Assembly (NCBI GenBank): GCA_023129415.1
Contig: JAGMCF010000077.1
Span: forward strand, 1 to 60,343
Length of the DNA: 60,343 bases
Origin: Candidatus Cloacimonadota bacterium
Lineage (GTDB): Bacteria; Cloacimonadota; Cloacimonadia; JGIOTU-2
Direction of reading: 5' to 3'
The notes beneath the pieces are model-generated. The model had not been told where the DNA came from and made no database searches. It saw only the letters and a list, made by a program, of their open reading frames with translations. This document shows positions 45,098 to 54,156 of this stretch, piece after piece (the first letter of the stretch is position 1; each line of letters starts with the position of its first letter). The translations under genes and the position numbers were made by a program.

Positions 45098-45504
45098 GTT
45101 AAGTATAATTTATGAATAAAACAGAAGTACCCCATAATTCACAAATGCTGACCAGTAAATGATCTGTGGGATAATACAAGTAAAAATAGGGAGTGTAAAA
45201 AAATTAGGAACTTTTATTTAGGTTTTTCTTCCCGATGTATCGGGACAGCAAGACCAGATACATGAAAAAGTGCTATTATTAGTTCTATTATTGAGTTTAG
45301 AGAAATATAAACTCTCAAAAAAGAACTCTTATAAAATAAAAATCTTTGTGCTCTTTTTGCCCCGTTAGATAATTTATTTAATAATATCTAATGAAGTTTA
45401 TCCACTTAGATATTTTTATCCCAGGGCATAAAAAACATTTAACCTAGAGAATATCTAACGGGGTGAATGAACTTTGTAGTTAATATTATACAGAACAAAA
45501 AAAA
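45098..45504 (+). repeat. Duplicated non-coding leader, copy 2 (interrupted)
   Basis: Diverged copy of 35006-35298, from ggttaagtataatttatgaa to gttaatattatacagaacaa, upstream of the subtilase gene. It contains a tcccgat-type palindrome (45231-45244) and, within the ctttgtg..gaactttg motif, a 104-bp inverted-repeat element (45360-45463) that is absent from copy 1. Confidence 0.75.
45360..45463. mobile_element. MITE-like element with 12-bp perfect terminal inverted repeats
   Basis: 104 bp bounded by ccccgttagata and tatctaacgggg, AT-rich inside with a further ttagata..tatctaa inversion, no ORF. Comparison with the uninterrupted leader at 35006 shows it is an insertion. A clear target duplication is not visible. 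A shorter relative (ccccgttaaat..atttaatgggg) lies at about 14399-14430. Confidence 0.7.
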
Positions 45505-45507
45505 GAA

Positions 45508-45521
45508 AGGAGTCACAAATT
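45508..45521 (+). promoter_or_regulatory. Ribosome-binding site positioned for an ATT start
   Basis: AGGAG (45508-45512) lies six bases before ATT (45519), which is in frame with the subtilase gene and would give (M)KKNLSMIVKIV. The first in-frame ATG (45537) is 24 bases from AGGAG, too far for normal initiation. Confidence 0.5.
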
Positions 45522-45536
45522 AAGAAAAATTTAAGT

Positions 45537-48047
45537 ATGATTGTCAAAATAGTCTTGATGACTACACTATTTATTATTGTCACATTTTCACAAGTGATGT
45601 GCAATATTGAAGAGCAGAAAATTAATCCTGAGGTTCTTGAACTCTTGAATGAGGCAGGTGCAGAAGAAAAAATAGGTATAATCGTTGTTATGAAAGAACA
45701 AGCTGATTTACAAAACTTTAAGGGTGTTAATCGGTTAGAAAAGTTAAACTATATGCAGGAATTTTCCGAAATATCACAAGAACCTGTTCAAGAAGCCCTT
45801 GAAAAAATGCCAATAAACAAGGTTAAAGCATTGAAGCCATACTGGATATTCAATGGATTTTATATGAAAGCTACAAAAGATGTAATCTATTGGTTAGCAG
45901 AAAGGTCTGATGTAGAACATATAGAAAATGATGCACTTATTGAATACTTTCCAGACGAGAATCTAAAGGAAAATACTCGGGCTCATGGATGGAATATCGA
46001 CAGAATAAAGGCTGATTCGGTATGGACAGAGTTAGGTTTATCCGGTGAGGGAGTTGTAGTGGGTATTCTTGATACTGGTTGTGATGTTACACATCCGGCA
46101 TTAGCAGATAAGTATCTTGGATATTGGTATGATGTTGAGGGTGGTTTAACTCCATATGATATTGATGGACACGGAACCCACATGACTGGGATAATTGTTG
46201 GCGGAGATGGACCGGGTCCCTTTTACAATGATACTGGCGTTGCGTATGGAGCAAAGTTCGTCTCTGCAAAGATCGACAGTAATTACTGTATATTCAGGCG
46301 TTTTACCTTCAATGCTATGGAATGGGTAGCATCATTGATTGAAGAAGGAGTGGATATAAGGGTAATTAACTGTTCATGGGGAAGGTCCGATCCGTTATGT
46401 TTGCCCCTATGGTGGGCGATTCTTAATCTAAAAGAGCTTGATATTTATTCAGTTTTTGCTGTTGGCCCCTATTCTCCAGTAGGTACTCCTGGAAATCATC
46501 CCACTGTTATTGGTGTAGGAGCAACTGATGTTGATAATAGTATTGCCTGCTTCTCTGGACACGGACCTGCTCCTAATGTATCTTTATGGGCCGATACTAC
46601 TTATTGGGGAAGACCCGATTGGAATTTCATTAAACCAGACATTGTTGCCCCAGGCTATGATATACCTACCTGTGAAACAGGAGGTGGTTATACAACTTCC
46701 TGTGGCACTTCCCCGGCAGCTCCTCATATAGTTGGTGTTATCGCACTGATATTAGAGAGAAATCCAACACTGGATTACAAAACTATTTATAATCTCATTC
46801 TTGATAATGCTTTTCAACCTGGCTGTGGAGCTCCTTATCCTAATAATGAATATGGCTGGGGTATAGTAGATGCATATCACGCAGCGCTTGCTACACCAGA
46901 GTTAACCACTGCTTTTGTTAAATATCTGGGATATGTAGTATGCGATACACTCGGAAATAGCAATGGAATCCCTGACCCCGGTGAAGTGGTGGATTTCCAT
47001 GTGCGGTTGAAAGCCTACTACGAAGATGTTTATGATGTACAGGCAACCTTGACTACAGATGAAACCGGTATTACAATAATTGATGGGTTTGGTGGATATG
47101 GTGATATTTGTGCTGATTCAACTGCTCTAAATGAGGAGGACCCTTTCTGCTTTAGTGTTGGTGATTCCTGGACACCCGGTTTGGATGCTACTTTTTACTT
47201 GCACATTAATGCTGTTAATGGTAGCTGGTCAGATACTTTTAAAATTCAAATAGGTTCACCCTCTTATGTAGTTTTATGGGAAGATGATTTTGAAAATGGT
47301 TTAGATAACTGGAATATTGATGGTAACTGGGCACTTAGTACAGAGCAATATAATTCCCCAACTCACAGCATATATAGTTTCAAAGAAACAGATGAAGTAG
47401 ATGAGGTTCATTATTTGACCCTTGCTGAACCACTTAACTTGTCCAACTATAATTTTGCCAGGGTCTCATTCTGGTCAATGGAATGGCAGGTATTCATGTG
47501 CCAGTATGGAATAGCTTATGTATTTACTCCTGATATTGATCATGTCTTGATTGCTGATATAGAATATTATGAGCCCACAGCTATGTCTTATTCATGCGAT
47601 ATTTCATTCTTTGCTGGGGAACCTGAGGTCTATCTTGAATTCGTTTACTGGTGCTGTGGTTCAATATCCGACCAAGCACATTGGTATCTTGATGACATAC
47701 GAGTTCTGGTGGATAGTTTTTCTTATGTAGGAGTAGAAGAACCGCTGGTAAATAAACCCACTGAAATAAATATATACCAGAACTATCCGAATCCATTCAG
47801 CACTTCCACCACGATTTCCTTTGATTTGGCCACAAAGTTACACGAAGAAATGCGAATAAGAATTTATAACATTAAAGGTCATCTTGTAAAAACTCTTACT
47901 CCTATGACAAATGACCAATGTCCAATGACAAGTGTCATCTGGGATGGAAAAGATGATACTAATAAGCCAGTTTCCAGTGGAATTTACCTGTATAAACTCA
48001 AAGCAGGCGGACACACGAGCATCAAGAAGATGATTATTATGAGATGA
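45537..48047 (+). CDS. Secreted subtilisin-like protease (family S8) with sorting tail
   Basis: 836 residues from the first ATG, possibly six more if the ATT at 45519 is used. Signal peptide; inhibitor-I9-like propeptide about 45-140; S8 domain about 150-460 with Asp in GILDTGCD, His in GHGTHMTG and Ser in CGTSPAAPH (GTSPAAP instead of the common GTSMAAP); a beta-sandwich; a MAM-like jelly roll about 580-725 (WEDDFENGLDNW, HWYLDDIRV); and the sorting tail ending IKKMIIMR. The catalytic triad is intact. Loop 2 of the tail is a heptamer array. Confidence 0.9.
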   Translation: MIVKIVLMTTLFIIVTFSQVMCNIEEQKINPEVLELLNEAGAEEKIGIIVVMKEQADLQNFKGVNRLEKLNYMQEFSEISQEPVQEALEKMPINKVKALKPYWIFNGFYMKATKDVIYWLAERSDVEHIENDALIEYFPDENLKENTRAHGWNIDRIKADSVWTELGLSGEGVVVGILDTGCDVTHPALADKYLGYWYDVEGGLTPYDIDGHGTHMTGIIVGGDGPGPFYNDTGVAYGAKFVSAKIDSNYCIFRRFTFNAMEWVASLIEEGVDIRVINCSWGRSDPLCLPLWWAILNLKELDIYSVFAVGPYSPVGTPGNHPTVIGVGATDVDNSIACFSGHGPAPNVSLWADTTYWGRPDWNFIKPDIVAPGYDIPTCETGGGYTTSCGTSPAAPHIVGVIALILERNPTLDYKTIYNLILDNAFQPGCGAPYPNNEYGWGIVDAYHAALATPELTTAFVKYLGYVVCDTLGNSNGIPDPGEVVDFHVRLKAYYEDVYDVQATLTTDETGITIIDGFGGYGDICADSTALNEEDPFCFSVGDSWTPGLDATFYLHINAVNGSWSDTFKIQIGSPSYVVLWEDDFENGLDNWNIDGNWALSTEQYNSPTHSIYSFKETDEVDEVHYLTLAEPLNLSNYNFARVSFWSMEWQVFMCQYGIAYVFTPDIDHVLIADIEYYEPTAMSYSCDISFFAGEPEVYLEFVYWCCGSISDQAHWYLDDIRVLVDSFSYVGVEEPLVNKPTEINIYQNYPNPFSTSTTISFDLATKLHEEMRIRIYNIKGHLVKTLTPMTNDQCPMTSVIWDGKDDTNKPVSSGIYLYKLKAGGHTSIKKMIIMR
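47904..47931 (+). repeat. Heptamer array in sorting-domain loop 2
   Basis: atgacaa, atgacca, atgtcca, atgacaa; translated in frame as PMTNDQCPMTS. The unit resembles the heptamer repeats known from heterocystous cyanobacteria. Confidence 0.85.
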
Positions 48048-48250
48048 AATTAAAAGTGGATTAAAGGGCTAATTTCTATGTGGAGTGTTGAAACAAGTTC
48101 TCCGCCAACTGGTGGAGGACGAACTTTCATCAATGTAAAAAGTTCGTCCCGATTGAATCGGGACTATACCCGTCCTCCGTAGTCCCGATATAATCGGGAC
48201 TGAGGATGGAGAGAACGGGTCAGGACAAGACTAGATCCCCGCATACGCTG
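48048..48250. repeat. Palindromic repeat cluster
   Basis: No gene. ctccgccaactggtggag (about 48100), two gtcccgat..atcgggac palindromes (48146-48164 and 48182-48200), gttctcc..ggagaac and cgtcctcc..ggagga-type pairings. Strongly GC-rich against the flanks. Confidence 0.7.
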
Positions 48251-48255
48251 GGATG

Positions 48256-48279
48256 AAAAAAATGCTTCTTCTAAAATAA
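48256..48279 (+). pseudogene. Relic of a sorting-domain 3' end (KKMLLLK-stop)
   Basis: aaaaaaatgcttcttctaaa followed by taa reads K-K-M-L-L-L-K-stop, matching the ends of the tails at 23258 and 28628 nearly base for base. Upstream of it is repeat DNA instead of a gene body, so it looks like a leftover of a deleted or rearranged secreted-protein gene. Confidence 0.55.
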
Positions 48280-48321
48280 TCATTCAGTATTTTTTTGATA
48301 TAAAAAATTGGAAGTATTAAA

Positions 48322-50025
48322 ATGAAAACAATTGTATTCATCGCACTATTACTAACATTGATAGTTATAATAGGAAACAATTCTCTTTCTGCTCAAGATT
48401 GGAAAACCTATCCTTATCACCAAGAAGGAAGTGTGATCTATTTTCCGGAAGATGAAGGTTGGCATCCTTCCGAACCAGCAGAATGGTGGTACACATGTGC
48501 ACATCTTACTGGAGAGTCAACAGGTACAGAATATAGTTTAATGCTTACATATTTTTACCATCCTGACTTTGGGTTTGACGGTTTTCGCATTTTTAATATT
48601 TCTGATGAAACAAACGGGCAATTCTATGCTCAAACTTTACCTTGTAATTATAGCAACCTGGCACAAGACCACCTGAATATCCAGGCATATCCCCTTGGAA
48701 GTGTTGCCGAAGAATGGGTTACTCTTGAAGACTCATTAGAAAATTTAATCCCTTTTGAGTATCACCTATCTGCAACATCTGAAAACGGAGCAATTGATTT
48801 ATATTATAATACTGTGAAAAGACCTCTTATGGTTGGCGGAACAGGTTTTCTTTACCAGGGTGCTTCAAGTTATACATATTACTATTCTCAAACAATGCTT
48901 GATGTATCTGGAATTCTCACTCTTAATGATATTACAGAGCCAGTAACCGGAACTGCATGGTTAGACAGGCAATATGGTGAATTTGATCCGAGCGAGAATG
49001 AAGATTACGAATGGTTTTGTGTTCAACTCTCAAATGGAATGGATTTGAATATTTATAATATTTTTGATGCCCAAAATCAAATACCTGATACATTAACTTA
49101 TAAACTTTGTAGTATTTACATTAATGATTCAACTTATACTGCTACATCAGATTTCGAAATAACCCGTGTTCAATATTCATTTATGCCGGATAGTGTTATG
49201 TGTTACTCACAGCAATGGTGCATCACATTGAATAATATAGATCTTACTATTACTACTCAAAACCAAAATAATGAAGTATTATTACCTTTTAGGTTTTACG
49301 AAGGAAGTACAACCGTTCAAGGAATGGTTGACAGCATAATGGTTACAGGAAAAGGTTTTGCAGAACTTCTGCATTCTTATGAGAATCCTGATATTCAACT
49401 TATTGCTCCCAATGGTAATGAAATATGGGATGGCTCGGACCCGGTGATCTGGCAATTATCAAATCCTGATGATGGCAGACCTGTCTTATTCGATTTGGAA
49501 TTGAGTACGGATAATTGTATAACTTATGAGCCAATTGCACAAGGTTTGATAGATACCCTGTATTATTGGGATATTTCCGGAATTGAAGAAGGAACAGTTT
49601 GCTGGCTTAAGGTTACCGGTTATTCTTTGGACAGCACACTTGTTGGTTTCGACGAAACAGATACATCTTTTGTAATTGGTGCTACCAGTATTGACGAATA
49701 TGAAACTTCAATTCCTGGCAGATTTGGCTTAAGCCAGAACTACCCCAATCCCTTCAACCCTAAAACAACAATTTCATTTAATCTCACCGCAGAGGACACG
49801 GAGAACACGGAGTTAATTATTTATAATCTCAAAGGGCAGAAGATTAGACAATATTCAATATTCCCCGAACAGTCGCAAGCTCCTTACGGGGCAGGCAATA
49901 ATCAATCTTCAATTGTCTGGGATGGAAAGGATGCCAATGGTAAACCTGTTTCCAACGGTGTATACTTCTATAAACTCTCTACTGACAAAAAAACTTCTAT
50001 AAAGAAAATGCTTGTATTAAGGTAA
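48322..50025 (+). CDS. Secreted CrtC/AttH-type lipocalin-like protein with sorting tail
   Basis: 567 residues: signal peptide to about 24 (NNSLSAQDW); a double lipocalin-like domain about 30-355 of the CrtC/AttH family, with the hallmark EWWYTCAHLTG and GTAWLDRQYGEF; an Ig-like domain about 365-455 (NGNEIWDGSDPVIWQLSN); and the sorting tail ending IKKMLVLR. Relatives include hydroxyneurosporene hydratase and plant/fungal Diels-Alderase-like proteins. The substrate here is unknown but probably hydrophobic. Loop 1 (TAEDTENTE) comes from a cacggagaa repeat and loop 2 contains a palindromic element. Confidence 0.82.
   Translation: MKTIVFIALLLTLIVIIGNNSLSAQDWKTYPYHQEGSVIYFPEDEGWHPSEPAEWWYTCAHLTGESTGTEYSLMLTYFYHPDFGFDGFRIFNISDETNGQFYAQTLPCNYSNLAQDHLNIQAYPLGSVAEEWVTLEDSLENLIPFEYHLSATSENGAIDLYYNTVKRPLMVGGTGFLYQGASSYTYYYSQTMLDVSGILTLNDITEPVTGTAWLDRQYGEFDPSENEDYEWFCVQLSNGMDLNIYNIFDAQNQIPDTLTYKLCSIYINDSTYTATSDFEITRVQYSFMPDSVMCYSQQWCITLNNIDLTITTQNQNNEVLLPFRFYEGSTTVQGMVDSIMVTGKGFAELLHSYENPDIQLIAPNGNEIWDGSDPVIWQLSNPDDGRPVLFDLELSTDNCITYEPIAQGLIDTLYYWDISGIEEGTVCWLKVTGYSLDSTLVGFDETDTSFVIGATSIDEYETSIPGRFGLSQNYPNPFNPKTTISFNLTAEDTENTELIIYNLKGQKIRQYSIFPEQSQAPYGAGNNQSSIVWDGKDANGKPVSNGVYFYKLSTDKKTSIKKMLVLR
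49863..49896 (+). repeat. Palindromic element in sorting-domain loop 2 (copy B)
   Basis: ccccgaacagtcgcaagctc followed by cttacggggcaggc, translated PEQSQAPYGAG. It shares gtcgcaagct and acggggcaggc with copy A (26457) and is flanked by tcaata/tcaatct heptamer-like DNA. Confidence 0.75.
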
Positions 50026-50049
50026 ATAAAAAAACAAAAAGGAGTTAAA

Positions 50050-53000
50050 ATGAAAACGATTAAGATTGCAACAATATTGCTTCTTATAGGAGCAATGACT
50101 TGTTTTGCAAGTACCATTTCTAAAACATATTACTTTGATGAGCCTGTTTTGATATCTGAAGGAGATTATTCAAAAGTTCATATAGAAGATGGAGTAACAT
50201 TGGGAACTCCTGGTGACCCTGCAATTCCTTATATTGGAATCAGATTATTACTTCCTCAAAATGAAAGTATTGTAAGTGTGTCCCTTGCACTGAAAGACGA
50301 AGTAAACTTAGGAAGTTATATTCTTTATCCAAAACAACAGCAAGTTCCTCTATCAAAAATTGAAGGTGCGAAATTCACAGAACCTAATCCTGATATCTAT
50401 CAAAGCGAAACCCAATTTCCATCATGTCAATATACTAATTACAGCACACATTATCTTGCTGGATATTCTCTCGGATTTCTGGCTCTAACCCCAATTAAAT
50501 ATATTCCTGCAACTTGCGAATTGTCATACTATAAAGAAATAGCCGTTTTAGTAGAAACTGAATATGATGAGGCTGCTGAAATGTCTAATCGATTCTTATT
50601 CAAAAATTTACCATTAGAAAAGAGATTACAAAAAATAGTAGATAATCCTGAAGAGATGGATGATTATATAATCATTCAAACAAGAGATGATGATGCTTAT
50701 GATTATATTATTGTTACTTCTGCAGATTATGTTGATGACTTCCAACCATTAGTAGATTTTCATGCCCTTCGTGGATTTAGAACAAAAATCGAACTAATTA
50801 GTGATATTTATTCTAACTACACAGGATTCGATAATCAGGATAAACTCAGAAATTATTTCATTGATCAGTATTCACAAGGTCCTATTCAATTTGTTCTTCT
50901 TGGAGGTGACTCTGCGCCTAATAATCCTTCTGAGAATATTATTCCACATCGTGGACTTTTTGCTGATCCAGGTTATGGAATGGAGGACTATGATATTCCT
51001 GCTGATATGTATTATGCCTGTTTAGATAGAACTTTGGCTCCAGGTTCAGGTCCTGATTGGAATAATGATAATGACGACAGATGGGGTGAACCAGATGAAG
51101 CAGACCTCTTGGCAGAATTCTATATCGGAAGGATTTGTATGAATAACTCTACAGAAATTTCAAATGCCATCAATAAAATGATGCTCTATTCAGAAACACC
51201 TGTGGCTGATGAGGTTAAGTCCACTTTATTGGTCGGAGAGCTTCTCTGGGCCCCACCGCAATACCCAACTTACACTTGGGGTGGAACATATATGAATGAG
51301 TTAATTAGTGGCTGCAGTAGCAATGGCTACACAACTGTTGGTGTTCCTGCTGACTGGGATATATCCACATTGTATGAAATGGAAGGTGATTGGACTGCGT
51401 ATGATTTGTTTACTGAACTCAATCTAGGTCCAAATATTCTTTGCCATCTTGGACATTGTGGTGTAAGCTATTGTATGACAATTTACAATTCTGATTTAAC
51501 CACTTACAATATTACTAATAATGGAATTGATCATAACTTTTTTAATGGCTATACTCAGGGTTGTTATGCCGGTTCATTTGATAATAGAAATGCTTATTTA
51601 AATTATGAGAGCTATGATTGCTTTTCAGAGAAGATCTCAACTATCCCCACAGCCGCTTCAACCTTTATAGCCAATTCTCGTTATGGCTGGGGTGAACCAG
51701 GTGGAACTGATGGACCTTCTCAAATATTTAATAGAGAATGGATTGATGCTTTCTTTGATGATGGTGTATATTCAATAGGAGGAGCTAATCAGGTTTCAAA
51801 AGAACATGCTATTCCCTTTATTGAAGCAGAGCAGGTCATAAGATGGTGCTGTTATGAACTAACTGTTTTCGGCGATCCTTCTCTTGACCTCTGGACTGAA
51901 GAACCTACAAATCTATCTCCTACATATCCTCAAACAATAATGGCTGGCACACCAGAAATTGATGTTATTGCTCCTGCTTATTCAAGAATTACAGTTTATG
52001 ATGACGATACTATTTATGGTTATGGTATGACAAATTTCTTGGGAGAAGCAACTGTCATTTTTGACAACATTCCCCAAGAAGCAGGAATTATCCAGATTTC
52101 AATAGTTGCACATAATTTCTATAAATATGTTGGTGACATCACAGTTATATCCTGTGTTGTGAATATTTTTCCTGATTCAATATTTGCCAATGTGCCTTCA
52201 ATAATTAACATTGAAGTATTATCACCAGACAGTTTATCACCAGAAGTTGGTGTAAATGTCTGGGCAGAGGGTCTTGGTTATGCTTCTGAAACAGTCATTA
52301 CAGATGATAATGGAATTGCAAATTTAACAGTAGATTATCCTTTTGGTCCAAGTATTCAAATCTATGGAAAACGACCAGAAAACAATTATTATACTTTCCA
52401 GGAAGAAATAATAGTGATAGCAGAAGATCTGACAAATCCAGACATTATAGTTACTACTTACATTGGTTTGGAAGATACATTTGCTCTCAATCTACCTGGA
52501 ACTGTTGAGGCTTTTGTAGAAAATGATACAACTACACTCTGGATAAATTTTGATGATAGCGGATTCTTCAGCACTTCAGAAAGTAGTTATGAAGTTACAC
52601 CTTGCACAATCAATCCAATAATTGCTATCATTTCTAAGTCCGGATATAACTTATATCAAGAGGAATTCCCTGTTGTAGTAGTTTATGGAACTATTTCAGG
52701 AATAGTAACAGAAAGTGAAAATGGAAATGTTGTCTCAAATGCTGAGGTTAGATTTTATGAACAAGGTGCTGACCCAATATATGATGACCCCATATTCAGT
52801 GCTATAACTAATGCTAATGGTATTTATGAAATTACTGATGAATATCCTGTAGATTATTATGATATTTATGTTAATAAATGGGGGTATAATCCTTATGAAG
52901 AATTCGATTACTTCCTTGATTATGGTGTAAATACTTATAATATTGTTCTTGACCCTGTAGAAAGTGGTTTGGTTAGAGGAAGAATTTTTGATGATACAGG

Positions 53001-54066
53001 TGGTATAAGCAATGTCACTCTAATTTATTACCGTTCGGACAATGGTGAAGAATATGCAGTTGTTGATGCTGGAGTATCTGGAAGATATAGTGTATCTTTA
53101 CCCCATTACACCTATAATATTTATGTCAGTGCTCCCGGATATGTCCCATATAGAGGAGCAATTAATATAATGGGCAATGCCATTATTGATTATCATTTAG
53201 GAGTTGCAGCTTTATTCAGCAATTTTGAAGATGATGATGGTGGTCTTACTAGTACTCCGTCAACTGGCGCATGGCAATGGGGAGAACCTATTGGTAGTAC
53301 AATTCAAGCATATTCTGGAATAAAATGCTGGGCTACAAACCTAAGTGGTTATTATGTAAATTATGCAGATTGGTATCTGGATTCACCAGAAATAACTGTG
53401 CCAGCTTCAGGTATTTTTAGTCTCTTTCATTATTATGATTATGAACAAGCAGGTTCAGGAACACTATATGATGGAGGAAATGTAACAATTTCAACTGATG
53501 GTGGTTCAACATTCACACTAATTACTCCTGTAGATGGTTATGATGGATATGTCGTTGCTCTTGGTCAAGATGGATTTGGTGAAACGAATTATGATTGGGA
53601 ACCAGTAGAATTCGATATCAGCAGTTATGCTGGGGAGGATGTTATCCTGAGATTACATTTTGCTTCTGATCAATATGTGTGTGACCATTACGGCTGGTAT
53701 ATCGATGATATTATGATTGGTGACCCAAATAGTAGTTATGAAATACCTGTTGTCTCAGCAGATAATACTCAATTAATTTATGAGCCCAGTTTAAATCAGA
53801 ACTATCCAAATCCTGTCATAAATTCGACCATTATATCATTCACAATCCCCAAAAATACCGACAAGGCTGAATTGAAAATATACAATATTAAAGGTCAATT
53901 AGTAAGAACATTTCACCCAGATACAAATGAAAACTCACCAATAAAGAAAATAATTTGGAATGGAAAAGATGAAAGTGGAAAATCAGTCCAATCAGGAATT
54001 TACTTCTATCGGCTAAAAGTGGGTGATAAAGTTATAGATATCAAGAAATGTTTGGTCTTGAGATAA
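50050..54066 (+). CDS. Secreted gingipain-like peptidase (family C25) with sorting tail, paralogue 3
   Basis: 1,338 residues. GGAG before the ATG; signal peptide to about 22. The C25 catalytic domain (about 225-620) has the classical pair HLGHCGVSYCM (histidine) and QGCYAGSFD (cysteine), closer to the gingipain/PorU pattern than paralogues 1 and 2. The rest repeats their layout: Ig-like, carboxypeptidase-regulatory-like (SGIVTESENGNVVSNAEV), jelly roll (HYGWYIDDIMIGD), sorting tail ending IKKCLVLR. Overall similarity and the tail argue for a secreted peptidase; a PorU-like sortase role cannot be excluded from sequence alone. Confidence 0.86.
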   Translation: MKTIKIATILLLIGAMTCFASTISKTYYFDEPVLISEGDYSKVHIEDGVTLGTPGDPAIPYIGIRLLLPQNESIVSVSLALKDEVNLGSYILYPKQQQVPLSKIEGAKFTEPNPDIYQSETQFPSCQYTNYSTHYLAGYSLGFLALTPIKYIPATCELSYYKEIAVLVETEYDEAAEMSNRFLFKNLPLEKRLQKIVDNPEEMDDYIIIQTRDDDAYDYIIVTSADYVDDFQPLVDFHALRGFRTKIELISDIYSNYTGFDNQDKLRNYFIDQYSQGPIQFVLLGGDSAPNNPSENIIPHRGLFADPGYGMEDYDIPADMYYACLDRTLAPGSGPDWNNDNDDRWGEPDEADLLAEFYIGRICMNNSTEISNAINKMMLYSETPVADEVKSTLLVGELLWAPPQYPTYTWGGTYMNELISGCSSNGYTTVGVPADWDISTLYEMEGDWTAYDLFTELNLGPNILCHLGHCGVSYCMTIYNSDLTTYNITNNGIDHNFFNGYTQGCYAGSFDNRNAYLNYESYDCFSEKISTIPTAASTFIANSRYGWGEPGGTDGPSQIFNREWIDAFFDDGVYSIGGANQVSKEHAIPFIEAEQVIRWCCYELTVFGDPSLDLWTEEPTNLSPTYPQTIMAGTPEIDVIAPAYSRITVYDDDTIYGYGMTNFLGEATVIFDNIPQEAGIIQISIVAHNFYKYVGDITVISCVVNIFPDSIFANVPSIINIEVLSPDSLSPEVGVNVWAEGLGYASETVITDDNGIANLTVDYPFGPSIQIYGKRPENNYYTFQEEIIVIAEDLTNPDIIVTTYIGLEDTFALNLPGTVEAFVENDTTTLWINFDDSGFFSTSESSYEVTPCTINPIIAIISKSGYNLYQEEFPVVVVYGTISGIVTESENGNVVSNAEVRFYEQGADPIYDDPIFSAITNANGIYEITDEYPVDYYDIYVNKWGYNPYEEFDYFLDYGVNTYNIVLDPVESGLVRGRIFDDTGGISNVTLIYYRSDNGEEYAVVDAGVSGRYSVSLPHYTYNIYVSAPGYVPYRGAINIMGNAIIDYHLGVAALFSNFEDDDGGLTSTPSTGAWQWGEPIGSTIQAYSGIKCWATNLSGYYVNYADWYLDSPEITVPASGIFSLFHYYDYEQAGSGTLYDGGNVTISTDGGSTFTLITPVDGYDGYVVALGQDGFGETNYDWEPVEFDISSYAGEDVILRLHFASDQYVCDHYGWYIDDIMIGDPNSSYEIPVVSADNTQLIYEPSLNQNYPNPVINSTIISFTIPKNTDKAELKIYNIKGQLVRTFHPDTNENSPIKKIIWNGKDESGKSVQSGIYFYRLKVGDKVIDIKKCLVLR

Positions 54067-54156
54067 TTTGGGAAGTGAAGACTCTCTTTCCACAAATGAA
54101 ATATTAAAATCAACTCATGAGGATTTATTTCTCCTGAGTGAAATATTGGAGGTAGT

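Noticed and set aside
50050-54066. PorU (type IX sortase) identity for C25 paralogue 3
   Set aside because: The catalytic motifs are close, but carboxypeptidase-regulatory-like and jelly-roll modules plus the sorting tail, and two similar paralogues nearby, fit a secreted peptidase better. No other type IX machinery gene is in the window.
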